Below, one piece after another: positions 7,954 through 15,519 of a DNA stretch of 64,000 nt. Both the position numbers and the translations under genes were made by a program. Numbering within the stretch: the first letter of the stretch is position 1; each line of letters begins with the position of its first letter. The notes under the pieces are model-generated. The model saw nothing but the letters and a program-made list of their open reading frames with translations, was not told the origin of the DNA and did not search any database. This DNA is from JAVBWO01 sp036677375 (GTDB taxonomy: Bacteria; Bacillota; Dehalobacteriia; UBA4068; UBA4997), in contig JAVBWO010000028.1 of NCBI GenBank assembly GCA_036677375.1, positions 62,001-126,000 on the forward strand, given 5' to 3'.

Positions 7954-8775
7954 TTACGGCGTAATGCCTTTGACCTTCCACGGTTTAGATACGGACCAAG
8001 CGCCGTCGACAGCCAGCACATGGCCGCTGATATAGTTGGAGGCGTCGGATGAAAGGAAAATGGCCGCGCCCAAGAAATCTTCCACTTCGGCAATGCGGCC
8101 AAAGAAATGCTGATCGATGACGGCTTCCATAACTTCCCCGGCGGCAAAGCTGACCAGAGGGGTGTTGATCCAGGTAGGAGCAATACAGTTGACGTTGATG
8201 TTATACTGGGCCCAGGCTGTGGCAAAAGATTTGGTCAGCTGATGCACTGCTGCTTTGGTGGCCTCGTAGGGCATAGAACGGAAAGAATGGCATTCCAGAC
8301 CGCCAATAGAACCAATGTTTATGATCTTGCCACACTTTTGGGCGATCATTGCTTTGCCTACCACTTGAGTGATCAAGATAGCACTAGTTAGGTTTACTTC
8401 GATCATGGTACGGATGCCGTCTTCATTGAAGTCTTCAGTATCCTCATTCCAGCACAAGGCGGCGGTGTTAAACATCACGTCGATACGACCATGCTTCTTA
8501 ACGATATCATCTACCACTTCCTGAATCTGCTGCTTTTGTGTCTGATCCATCTGATAAGCGTCGCATTGGGTCAAGCCCTGCTTGGCAAAGATTTCCTTCA
8601 GGCTCTGAGCCTTGCCAGGGGCATTGTCCGCCAGCACTACATTAGCGCCATTATCCAGGAAGCCCTTAGCTAGGCAGCTGCCTAAGCCGCCGGTGCCGCT
8701 AATCAGGATCACCTTATCCTTGATACTGAATAGCTCTTCGATTTTGGTAGCGTGTACGATATTTTTCACAAACAT
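7954..8775 (-). CDS. short-chain dehydrogenase/reductase, first gene of glycyl-radical operon
   Basis: A 273-residue classical SDR. It has the N-terminal dinucleotide motif SGTGGLGS, an FNTAAL motif in place of NNAG, a catalytic serine in NIGSIGG and the Y-E-A-T-K catalytic pair. The C-terminal SGHVLAVDGAW is typical of 3-oxoacyl reductase-like SDRs. The start is ATG at 8775, six bases after GGAGGG; a TTG two codons earlier is less likely. It is first in the operon with the glycyl-radical enzyme, 68 bases ahead of it, and probably reduces or oxidises the carbonyl product of the radical reaction; this role is inferred from position. Confidence 0.85.
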   Translation of the reverse strand: MFVKNIVHATKIEELFSIKDKVILISGTGGLGSCLAKGFLDNGANVVLADNAPGKAQSLKEIFAKQGLTQCDAYQMDQTQKQQIQEVVDDIVKKHGRIDVMFNTAALCWNEDTEDFNEDGIRTMIEVNLTSAILITQVVGKAMIAQKCGKIINIGSIGGLECHSFRSMPYEATKAAVHQLTKSFATAWAQYNINVNCIAPTWINTPLVSFAAGEVMEAVIDQHFFGRIAEVEDFLGAAIFLSSDASNYISGHVLAVDGAWSVSKPWKVKGITP

Positions 8776-8869
8776 GAACAACCCTCCTATTTATTTTATT
8801 TTGCATTATATCGCCTGACTGTATAAAGCTTGTTACAAAAACGAATTTTTTCATCTTGACCCCACAAAA

Positions 8870-8898
8870 ATCATAGCATATTTCTTAACGACTGTCAC
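8870..8898 (-). promoter_or_regulatory. promoter of the SDR / glycyl-radical operon
   Basis: Minus-strand GTGACA (8893-8898), 17-bp spacer, TATGAT (8870-8875), giving a leader of roughly 88 bases before the SDR start. Confidence 0.6.
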
Positions 8899-8911
8899 GC
8901 CAGAATTTCAT

Positions 8912-8929
8912 TTTTGTTGAGCAACAAAA
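8912..8929. promoter_or_regulatory. palindrome upstream of the glycyl-radical operon promoter
   Basis: TTTTGTTG-AG-CAACAAAA, eight-base arms with a 2-bp centre, 14 bp upstream of the -35 box. The position suits an activator. A related GTTGG-A-CCAAC dyad occurs at 14014-14024 near merR, but the spacing differs. Confidence 0.45.
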
Positions 8930-9200
8930 CGAAAAATGTGCGAATTTTATAGTATTTTTTCATCATAGAATACTTATTTATATTTATTTAAATATTTAAT
9001 GAATAAATACATGGCTTTCCATTGGTGATTTCTTCATAGAAATGAACGATTTTTTATGGGAGAAAAATGATTACTACTATGTATTTTAATTCAATCACCA
9101 TTTTAACAAGCAACCGCCCACAGAGCAATTTATTTCACAAAAATGAAAATTGACATGGATTGTCGGCTGATCATAACCAAAAGTCCGCTCCCGGAATACA

Positions 9201-9295
9201 CCGCAAACAACTTTGCGGATACACAGGGAAAGCGGGTCAAGCGACCCGCTTTTCACATCTATATCATGGCACTTCGGGCCAAGTTTGCCCGAAGT
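9201..9295. other. three consecutive perfect hairpins, possible structured RNA
   Basis: Within the 849-bp gap between the AcoX-like gene and the SDR gene are three perfect stem-loops in a row: 9201-9218 (CCGCAAA arms), 9229-9252 (AAAGCGGGTC arms) and 9271-9295 (ACTTCGGGC arms). Smaller pairings follow (AGCAAG/CTTGCT near 9357 and 9391, ATAGC/GCTAT near 9416). Open frames across it look spurious. A weak minus-strand promoter (TTGCTC-N17-TAAAAT) lies at 9100-9128. No known RNA family is recognised. The rest of the gap, 8930-9100, is AT-rich and featureless. Confidence 0.4.
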
Positions 9296-9479
9296 CATAT
9301 CTGCCGGGAAGGAGGAATGCGCCTGACAACAACGCGCCTGATAACACATCATATCAGCAAGGGGAAAACGATAACGCAAAGGTGTTGCTCTTGCTTAGGC
9401 TATCAACCTCTCCACATAGCGGGTGGCTATTTGTTTCTTCAGCGGCAAGACACTGGAGAAACTTGCTAAAGCAGGGTAA

Positions 9480-9516
9480 AAATATAGGACATCGTCATTG
9501 ACGATGCCCTATATTT
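9480..9516 (-). terminator. terminator of gcvP-like / AcoX-like operon
   Basis: Arms AAATATAGG-CATCGTCA and complement with one mismatch, followed on the minus strand by TTTTTA. It lies about 110 bases past the AcoX-like stop codon. Confidence 0.65.
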
Positions 9517-9624
9517 GTCGGAGTAAGAGTGGTGCCATTCAAGCACACAATATCTTAAAACCCTTGTAACACAAGGATTTCAAGAATGAAACAAAATTAT
9601 CAAACAGTATCAGTTATGTGTATT

Positions 9625-10743
9625 CTACATCTCAATTCTATAGGGGATGTCTTGCGTTCCGCTCTGGGCTATGCGGATATAACCGCACAGACTCTGATCT
9701 AGTTCCGGATCGCCGGTATCTACCAGGAAAGGAGCAGGAGTAAGCTCAGCCAGCTTTTGTTTGCTGACCATAATCCAGATATTCTCCCGGCCGGTTCGGC
9801 GAATGATGCGCGGACTCAGCTGCTGATTGCCCCGGCCAAACAGATGGCCCTGACCGCCAATGACCGTAATGATGATCACCGTTTTGGCATAATGTTGCAT
9901 CGCCTGCCAGATTTGGGCTTCATTGACGTCTGAGGCGAGCAGCTGCTTGTCTGCAACCAGATCCACGCCCAGCAAAGTATAGGACAGCTGTAATTCCTTC
10001 ATGACATAAGCGGTGGTAGAGCCGGGGCCTATGATATATAAAACGTCTTCTTCCATACGGTCAGCGAATAAGGCGCCCAAAAACAAGAGCTGGCTGGACT
10101 GGGAATATCCGCTGCCTGATTTCATTTTTTGCATCAAAATACCGGCTTCCGGTACTTTTAAATAGCCGTATAAACAAGCACAGACATTCCCTTGGCGAAA
10201 GGCTTCTTCATCGATATCCATGACTTCTCCGTCGGTGGTGCGGCGCGACGGATTCTCTAAATAGCTTTTGACGATATCACCGGCCCGCCGCGGATTAATG
10301 GCATAACAGGCAGAATGCATTTTTACGCCGCAGGGGATACCCAATACGGCAATACCCCGCTCCACTGCGGTACAGATATTTCTGGCGGTACCATCGCCGC
10401 CTGCAAAAAGAATCAAATCCACTTTAGCCTGCTTCATAGCCTGAGCCGCCGCGACAGTGTCTGCCGCGGTGGTTTGGCCGCTTTCGATATGGCTCAGCAC
10501 CGTAGTGGGAAAACCGACGCTTTTCGCGACATTTTCTCCCATTTCTTGTGAATAGGTCAGGATCTCTATTTGTTCCTTCATCCCGGCAAGCCGCGTAAGG
10601 GCCGCGGCTACCCGCTCCGGTGCCAAAGAACGGAACCCCTCGGACAAGGCCTTTTGCTGAATTTCCGGGCTGTCGCTGCCTTTCAGGCCGGCCCGTCCGC
10701 CAATGCCTGCGATGGGATTGATGATCAAACCAACTTTATACAT
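9625..10743 (-). CDS. AcoX-like ATP-NAD kinase-fold protein (COG3199)
   Basis: A 372-residue protein of the ATP-NAD kinase-like family that includes AcoX of acetoin catabolic clusters. The N-terminus YKVGLIINPIAGIGG and the motif LILFAGGDGTARNI are the hallmark NAD-kinase/diacylglycerol-kinase fold phosphate-binding segments, followed by GIPCGVKMHSACYAINP. The family is predicted to phosphorylate NAD or a related substrate, but the activity is largely unproven. The start is ATG at 10743, chosen for GGAGAAG six bases upstream and the family-like N-terminus; an in-frame ATG at 10794 abuts a 14-bp hairpin and would add 17 atypical residues. It is the third gene of the operon after the GcvPA- and GcvPB-like genes. 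Confidence 0.8.
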   Translation of the reverse strand: MYKVGLIINPIAGIGGRAGLKGSDSPEIQQKALSEGFRSLAPERVAAALTRLAGMKEQIEILTYSQEMGENVAKSVGFPTTVLSHIESGQTTAADTVAAAQAMKQAKVDLILFAGGDGTARNICTAVERGIAVLGIPCGVKMHSACYAINPRRAGDIVKSYLENPSRRTTDGEVMDIDEEAFRQGNVCACLYGYLKVPEAGILMQKMKSGSGYSQSSQLLFLGALFADRMEEDVLYIIGPGSTTAYVMKELQLSYTLLGVDLVADKQLLASDVNEAQIWQAMQHYAKTVIIITVIGGQGHLFGRGNQQLSPRIIRRTGRENIWIMVSKQKLAELTPAPFLVDTGDPELDQSLCGYIRIAQSGTQDIPYRIEM

Positions 10744-10794
10744 CGTTATCTTCTCCATTTCTGCAGTTTTTGCCTGTTCTGCAGTGCTATCCAT

Positions 10795-10828
10795 CGCCGG
10801 CAGCGAGGATAAAACCTCGCTGCCGGCG
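10795..10828 (-). other. 14-bp intra-operon hairpin
   Basis: Perfect GC-rich stem (CGCCGGCAGCGAGG and complement, 6-base loop) between the GcvPB-like and AcoX-like genes. No T-run follows on the minus strand, so it is more likely an mRNA processing or stability element than a terminator. Confidence 0.65.
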
Positions 10829-10837
10829 GCAAGCTAT

Positions 10838-12406
10838 TTATTTAGGGATGATGCGGCTTTCCATGTTCCTCTTATACAATCTCCAAGAAACGGCCAAATC
10901 CTCCTCTTTTTCCACTTGGGGAATGGCGGGAGCATGGGCCACCGTATTGAAGGGCGGATGTTTTTCATAAATCTCCGGCTCCTCATAGGCCTCCCGGGCG
11001 GCTTCTTTCAGCACGGCCAGATATTCGTCCATATCCTCCTTGCTGTAGCTTTCGCAGGGCTCCAAGGTCATAGGCTCCGGAACCAGATACGGCGGGTGGG
11101 CCATCCAATAGTCCGGGATGCCGAAATCCTGGATGCGCAGGTTGATATCGTCGGTGCCGTAGCCGGTATCGTTTTTCAAAACATCCCAAGCATAACGTAC
11201 CTGTTCCAGACGGCGGCGGTTTTTGCCATACCAAATGCTGATACCCTTGGTAGCACGCAGATTTTTTTCCATGTAATTATTGTTTAAGACGGCGGCGATG
11301 GCGGCGGCCTTCAGGCCGTCCGCGCCAAGGGTCCTGATCCACATATAGGCCTTCATCACCACGGCCGCGTTGCCGATAAAGGAACGGACCATGCCGATGC
11401 TTTGGGAGCGGTCATAATCCAGGGTGTATTTCCCGCCGTTGAAGCCGACACGCGGCAGCGGTAAAAACGGTTCGAGGAATTGGCGGCAGCCTACGGCGCC
11501 GCAGGCCGGCCCATAGGAACCGTGAGGTGCAGAGAAGGTTTTGTGCAGATTGAAATGGCACATATCGAAGCCGGCTTCCCGGGCCCGGGTGATCCCCAGC
11601 ATGCCGTTGGCATTGGCCTGGTCGTAAAAGCACAAGCCACCCACGCCGTGCACCGCGTCCACATATTCGCGGATGCGCGGATTATAAAGGCCGGTATCTT
11701 CCGGGTTGGTAATGAAAATTCCCGCCGTATGCTCGTTGACTACCTGTTTCAGCGCCTCGATATCAGGATAGCCTTCTTCGTCCGGTAACAGGGTGATGAC
11801 CTTGAAGCCGTTGGAAGCGGGCGTGGCCGCGTCCACCGGATGGGAAAAGGAGGTGGTCACGATTTCATCTTTCTGCAGATTCCCTTGAGAGCGGTGATAG
11901 GCTCTCATGATACTGCCGGCTGTATAAATGGCCTGGCCGCCACCCCCGGGCTGGAAAGAGAAAGCGTCCAGGCCGGATATGGCCGATAAGAATTTTTCCG
12001 TGTCATAATAAATCTCCAATAAACCCTGGATGGTATCGGGATCCTGCAAAGGATGCAAGTCGTTGATACCGGGCAGGCGGGTCATATGTTCCTGAATCTT
12101 AGGGCTGTATTTCATGGTGCAGGTGCCTTCGCTGATATTGAGCGATAAGTCTACCGCGCAGGAGGTTTCCTGGGAAAGCCGCATATAGTGGCGGTTGACT
12201 TTCATCTGATTGATTTCCGGAAGGAGCGGTGCTTCTTTTCTTTGCATGGCACCTAAGGAGGTGGCGCCGGGTAAATTTTCCAGATCGGCTTCAGGCTGGG
12301 GAACTAAAATGCCTCTTTCCCCCGGGACGCTTTGTTCGAAGATCAATTGCTCATCCCAACAGGCGCCGTGAAATTTACGCAATTTGGTCTTGTTGTTCAT
12401 GCCCAT
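10838..12406 (-). CDS. divergent glycine decarboxylase subunit 2-like (GcvPB-like) PLP protein
   Basis: A 522-residue PLP fold-type I protein related to GcvPB, the subunit that carries the PLP lysine of split glycine decarboxylase. It keeps GTCTMKYSPK near residue 92, LHPLQDP, and the PLP lysine in HFNLHKTFSAPHG. It departs from canonical GcvPB elsewhere: the usual EPAAGAHGE region reads FQPGGGGQA, YYDGANLNAIMG reads FYDQANANGMLG, and HGGGGPGSGPVG reads HGSYGPACGAVG. There is also an insertion around IWYGKNRRRLEQVRYAWDV. No gcvH, gcvT or lpd lies in the window. I infer a changed substrate or a decarboxylation without the H-protein cycle. The start is ATG at 12406 with AAGGA upstream; another ATG is two codons later. 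It lies 29 bases after the GcvPA-like gene. Confidence 0.8.
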   Translation of the reverse strand: MGMNNKTKLRKFHGACWDEQLIFEQSVPGERGILVPQPEADLENLPGATSLGAMQRKEAPLLPEINQMKVNRHYMRLSQETSCAVDLSLNISEGTCTMKYSPKIQEHMTRLPGINDLHPLQDPDTIQGLLEIYYDTEKFLSAISGLDAFSFQPGGGGQAIYTAGSIMRAYHRSQGNLQKDEIVTTSFSHPVDAATPASNGFKVITLLPDEEGYPDIEALKQVVNEHTAGIFITNPEDTGLYNPRIREYVDAVHGVGGLCFYDQANANGMLGITRAREAGFDMCHFNLHKTFSAPHGSYGPACGAVGCRQFLEPFLPLPRVGFNGGKYTLDYDRSQSIGMVRSFIGNAAVVMKAYMWIRTLGADGLKAAAIAAVLNNNYMEKNLRATKGISIWYGKNRRRLEQVRYAWDVLKNDTGYGTDDINLRIQDFGIPDYWMAHPPYLVPEPMTLEPCESYSKEDMDEYLAVLKEAAREAYEEPEIYEKHPPFNTVAHAPAIPQVEKEEDLAVSWRLYKRNMESRIIPK

Positions 12407-12435
12407 CTTGTTTCATTCCTTTCTTTATGATATTC

Positions 12436-13851
12436 TTAAGACAGGATCTCTTTCAGCGCTTTTACCAAGCCGTCTATTTCCGACTGGGGATTGATTTCCG
12501 TAAAACAATATAAAGCGCTTTGGCCTAACTCGGGAAATGGACGGCTCAGGTCGTAGCCTCCTAAAATCTTATAAGCCCGGAGCTTTTCATTGATTTCGGC
12601 TACGGTTTTGCCGCAGCCGTCAAAGTTGACCACCGCTTCTTCAAAGAAAGGTCCTTGGAATTGGATTTTAACTTTATCGATGGAAGAGAGCGCTTGGGCA
12701 GCGTATTGCGCGCGCTTCATGATGGTTTCCCCAACTTCTTTCATACCCTGGGGGCCCATGATGGACAGATAGACGGCGGTATGGATGGCCCAGAGATTGG
12801 TAGCGGTGCCAGTGAATTCATGGGCTTCTTCCCGGCGTCCGTAAGAACACTCCTCAAAATTGAACAGCACAAAGCAATATTCGCCGTCCTCGATGGTCGG
12901 GGCGACAGAAACGGCCATATCCTTGTATTGATCCAAATAGCGGCGATCTGCCGGAAGCCCCACGAAGCCGCCCTGACAGCCGCCGGAAGCCAGATGGCCG
13001 CCTAAGGAATGGATATCGCCGCAGGTCATGGTGGCGCCATAGTTCACCGGCGGCTCCATCACGCCTAAGGTGATTGGGTCGGTATAGACGATGAATTCAG
13101 CGCCGGCTGATTTGGCTAATTTGCCGATTTCCACCGCCTGGTTTTCAATGAGTCCTAAGAAAGTAGGATTCTCGATGACCACAGCAGCCACGCTATTATT
13201 CAGTTTTGCTTTTAAATCGATTACATCCAACAAACCGGTCTTCGCATCATAAGAAACCTTGACGATATCAGCCTGCCTTTCCATGAAGCCGTCGGTATAG
13301 TTTTGAGCAACCAAGAGATTCATAGGATTGATACTGGCGGGAACCAGGATGGTTTTCCTGCCGGTCATGCGGGTAGCCATCATGATGGAGTGGGCCAGCG
13401 CCCAAGCGCCGTCATATTGCGGGAAGCCGACAAAGTCCACGTTTAACAATTCAGCCATTTGCGCCTGATATTCCCAAATGGCTTGCCATTTGCCACGGTC
13501 GCAGGTGGTAGCGCCAAAATAAGCGGTGAGAAATTCGCCGCGGCCGGTGATTTCATCGCAAATGGCTGGCGTATAGTGTTTGGAGCAGCCAGCACCCAGA
13601 AAACAGGCATATTCTTCCGTATTGTAGTTTTTGTTTAAAATGGCCGCAACGTGTTTTTTTAAGGAGAACTCATCTAAAAAGGGCTCCGGGAGATGCAATG
13701 GTTCTTGGTAACGCAAGTCTTCCGGAATATCCCTATATAATTCCATGTCATCGGCAATGCCTATCTCCTTTTTTAAGGCTTCCTTATTGGTAGGCGCCGA
13801 ATTGGGAATGTAGGGATAAACTACAGGTGCTTTTAGTACTTTTTTTATCAT
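12436..13851 (-). CDS. divergent glycine decarboxylase subunit 1-like (GcvPA-like) protein
   Basis: A 471-residue protein related to GcvPA, the PLP-free partner subunit of split glycine decarboxylase. It keeps ACFLGAGCSKHYTPAICDEI, EYQAQMAELL, the YDGAWALAHSIMM helix, and the C-terminal ILGGYDLSRPFPELG. The YTPYQPEISQG segment of canonical proteins is replaced by YFGATTCDRGK, and the conserved REQHIRREKATSNICT is replaced by a YGRREEAHEFTGTATN region, both near the subunit interface or substrate site. GGAGG precedes the ATG by eight bases. It is the first gene of the operon and is driven by a 19-bp-spacer promoter divergent from merR. The paired divergence of both subunits argues for a distinct function rather than glycine cleavage proper. 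Confidence 0.8.
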   Translation of the reverse strand: MIKKVLKAPVVYPYIPNSAPTNKEALKKEIGIADDMELYRDIPEDLRYQEPLHLPEPFLDEFSLKKHVAAILNKNYNTEEYACFLGAGCSKHYTPAICDEITGRGEFLTAYFGATTCDRGKWQAIWEYQAQMAELLNVDFVGFPQYDGAWALAHSIMMATRMTGRKTILVPASINPMNLLVAQNYTDGFMERQADIVKVSYDAKTGLLDVIDLKAKLNNSVAAVVIENPTFLGLIENQAVEIGKLAKSAGAEFIVYTDPITLGVMEPPVNYGATMTCGDIHSLGGHLASGGCQGGFVGLPADRRYLDQYKDMAVSVAPTIEDGEYCFVLFNFEECSYGRREEAHEFTGTATNLWAIHTAVYLSIMGPQGMKEVGETIMKRAQYAAQALSSIDKVKIQFQGPFFEEAVVNFDGCGKTVAEINEKLRAYKILGGYDLSRPFPELGQSALYCFTEINPQSEIDGLVKALKEILS

Positions 13852-13960
13852 GTTTTTAACCTCCGTTTCTATTTTTACTTTTCATCCATTCTTTTGCTTC
13901 TTTGCGTTTAAACAAGATTAAATAATATGACTGTGAAGCTCAAACGCTTGTGATAAACGA

Positions 13961-13991
13961 ATTATAAAACTGTCTATCAATGGAAGGTCAA
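13961..13991 (-). promoter_or_regulatory. MerR-type promoter of gcvP-like operon
   Basis: Minus-strand TTGACC (13986-13991), a 19-bp spacer, TATAAT (13961-13966). A spacer of 19 bp is characteristic of MerR-activated promoters, and merR starts divergently 160 bases away. The spacer matches that of the promoter at 15282-15312 at 12 of 19 positions. The rest of the 13852-14153 gap holds a GTTGG-A-CCAAC dyad at 14014-14024 and little else. Confidence 0.75.
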
Positions 13992-14153
13992 TATTGTAAA
14001 TAACCGGAATATTGTTGGACCAACGGTCATGCTAGGCATATGTGGTGAAAAGGTACGAAACATTCCAGCAATAGAATTGGTGCCTTTAGCATATTAATTT
14101 GTTAAGGGAGGCCAAAGATGCTACGGGGTTTTGGGTAATCGGAGGGAAACAAA

Positions 14154-15008
14154 ATGGCAAACAGCAAAAGGAAATATAGTATTGGTGAATTATCCAAAAT
14201 TTGCGGTATCAGTGCCAAAACGCTGCGTTTTTATGATACCAAAGGGTTACTGAAACCATCGGAACGTGATAATAACAATAATTACCGCTATTATTCGGAG
14301 GATCAAGTGCTGGAAGCTTTGATGATACGGGAAATGAAGCGTCGGGGCTTTACCGTAACGGAACTAAGCGATTTTTTAAAGAAGTGTGACGTGAAACTGC
14401 TGCTGAAAAAATTGGAGGACAAGATTGGCTTACTGGAAAAAGATGTCGCACAGCTCAACGAGCAGATTGCATATACCCGCAATATTCATCATTTGGTATC
14501 TCATGCGCTGTCCGTTTATACGGAATTACAGGGCAGTCCGGATAATTTCAAGATCAGCATGATGCCAAAAAAAACGGTATTGTTTACCCGCTACGTTAGC
14601 CGGGTGATCGCCACGGATATTTTCTGGAACCGTATTAATGAGATTCAATTGATGCGGGAAAAGGGAAAATTGGTAGCCGACGGCTCTTTTACAGCAGTCT
14701 TCCATGACCATTATTTCAACCAGTTCTTTTTTGAAAACGGCGATTTGGAAGTCTTTCAGCCCATCCGGGAAGGCGATTTGAATGATCCCCATATTAAGCA
14801 ATTCGGTGGGTTTTTGATTGCCAGCACCATTCATGTGGGGAAATATGTCGATCTTCTGAAAACCTACGTGGAGCTGGTAAAAATGATCGAACATCATCAT
14901 TATAAGATCGTGGGTCAGCCCATTGAGGAGTATCTGGTGGAATTCACCTACGGTTTTAACGAAGAGGAAGCGGTGACCCGCTTGTCTTTTCCGGTTGAAC
15001 CGTTATAG
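14154..15008 (+). CDS. MerR-family activator with effector-binding domain
   Basis: A 284-residue MerR regulator. Residues 8-75 form the winged helix (YSIGELSKICGISAKTLRFY, then DTKGLLKPSERD and YRYYSEDQVLEALMI). A coiled-coil dimerisation helix runs about 85-125 (LLLKKLEDKIGLLEKDVAQL). The C-terminal 150 residues resemble the GyrI/BmrR type of effector domain, suggesting an organic ligand rather than a metal; no Cys-based metal site is visible. GGAGGG precedes the ATG. It stands alone with its own terminator, between two promoters that both have the 19-bp spacer needed for MerR activation, so it probably activates both flanking operons. Confidence 0.88.
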   Translation: MANSKRKYSIGELSKICGISAKTLRFYDTKGLLKPSERDNNNNYRYYSEDQVLEALMIREMKRRGFTVTELSDFLKKCDVKLLLKKLEDKIGLLEKDVAQLNEQIAYTRNIHHLVSHALSVYTELQGSPDNFKISMMPKKTVLFTRYVSRVIATDIFWNRINEIQLMREKGKLVADGSFTAVFHDHYFNQFFFENGDLEVFQPIREGDLNDPHIKQFGGFLIASTIHVGKYVDLLKTYVELVKMIEHHHYKIVGQPIEEYLVEFTYGFNEEEAVTRLSFPVEPL

Positions 15009-15073
15009 TTTGTAAAACCAGGTAAATTCAATATCTATTTAATATTTCGTTTAAATAAAGGTACATATGCAGT

Positions 15074-15117
15074 AAAAGGCGCCTCATTACTATTTATCAG
15101 TAATGAGGCGCCTTTTT
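15074..15117 (+). terminator. terminator of merR
   Basis: Perfect 18-bp stem (AAAAGGCGCCTCATTACT and complement), 7-base loop, T5 tail. Confidence 0.9.
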
Positions 15118-15281
15118 GTCTCTAAGGAAAATCTAAATCAGACCGTGAATATAACAAAATGCTGCTGTGGAATAACAAAGAACCGGCAGATGAACCTTCC
15201 ATGGTTGGAATGTTTGGACGTTTTTTTTCAGGTATTGCTGCATTTGCAGCAAAAGTGCGGAAAACAGCGCGGCTTTGACTG

Positions 15282-15312
15282 TTGACTTTCCCGTCAAGGA
15301 TTGTTTTATACT
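15282..15312 (+). promoter_or_regulatory. MerR-type promoter of SDR-permease operon
   Basis: TTGACT (15282-15287), 19-bp spacer, TATACT (15307-15312). The spacer begins TTCC and ends GTTT exactly as in the promoter at 13961-13991. A TTGAC-N6-GTCAA dyad overlaps the -35 box. The leader to the SDR start is about 200 bases, and I see no riboswitch in it. The region 15118-15281 has no convincing gene. Confidence 0.7.
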
Positions 15313-15519
15313 TGCTTCATGATGGGTTTTGTTATCATGATAGCCGTTATTTTTATTCGATTGATCAAGATAAAAGTTGTAAAAAATAATGGATGAAAAT
15401 TTTGGGGCCATTTCAAAATGTCCAAATGACCCGCCATAAGTTCCAAGAGATCATAAGCCTTAAAGGAATTCAAAATCGCTTTACATGTTCACTATGAGTT
15501 AAAAAAAGGAGGTCAAAAA

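Noticed and set aside
8880..8910. Sigma-54 promoter for the glycyl-radical operon
   Set aside because: A TGG is present, but the -12 GC element does not fit. The sigma-70 match GTGACA-N17-TATGAT is better.
9143..9501. Two overlapping frames of 108 and 113 codons
   Set aside because: They cover the hairpin array, lack start sites, and their composition follows the stems rather than a protein.
15133..15411. 92-codon minus-strand frame between merR and the UcpA-like SDR
   Set aside because: It overlaps the SDR-permease promoter and has no recognisable domain. A transposase relic was considered, but no motif supports it.
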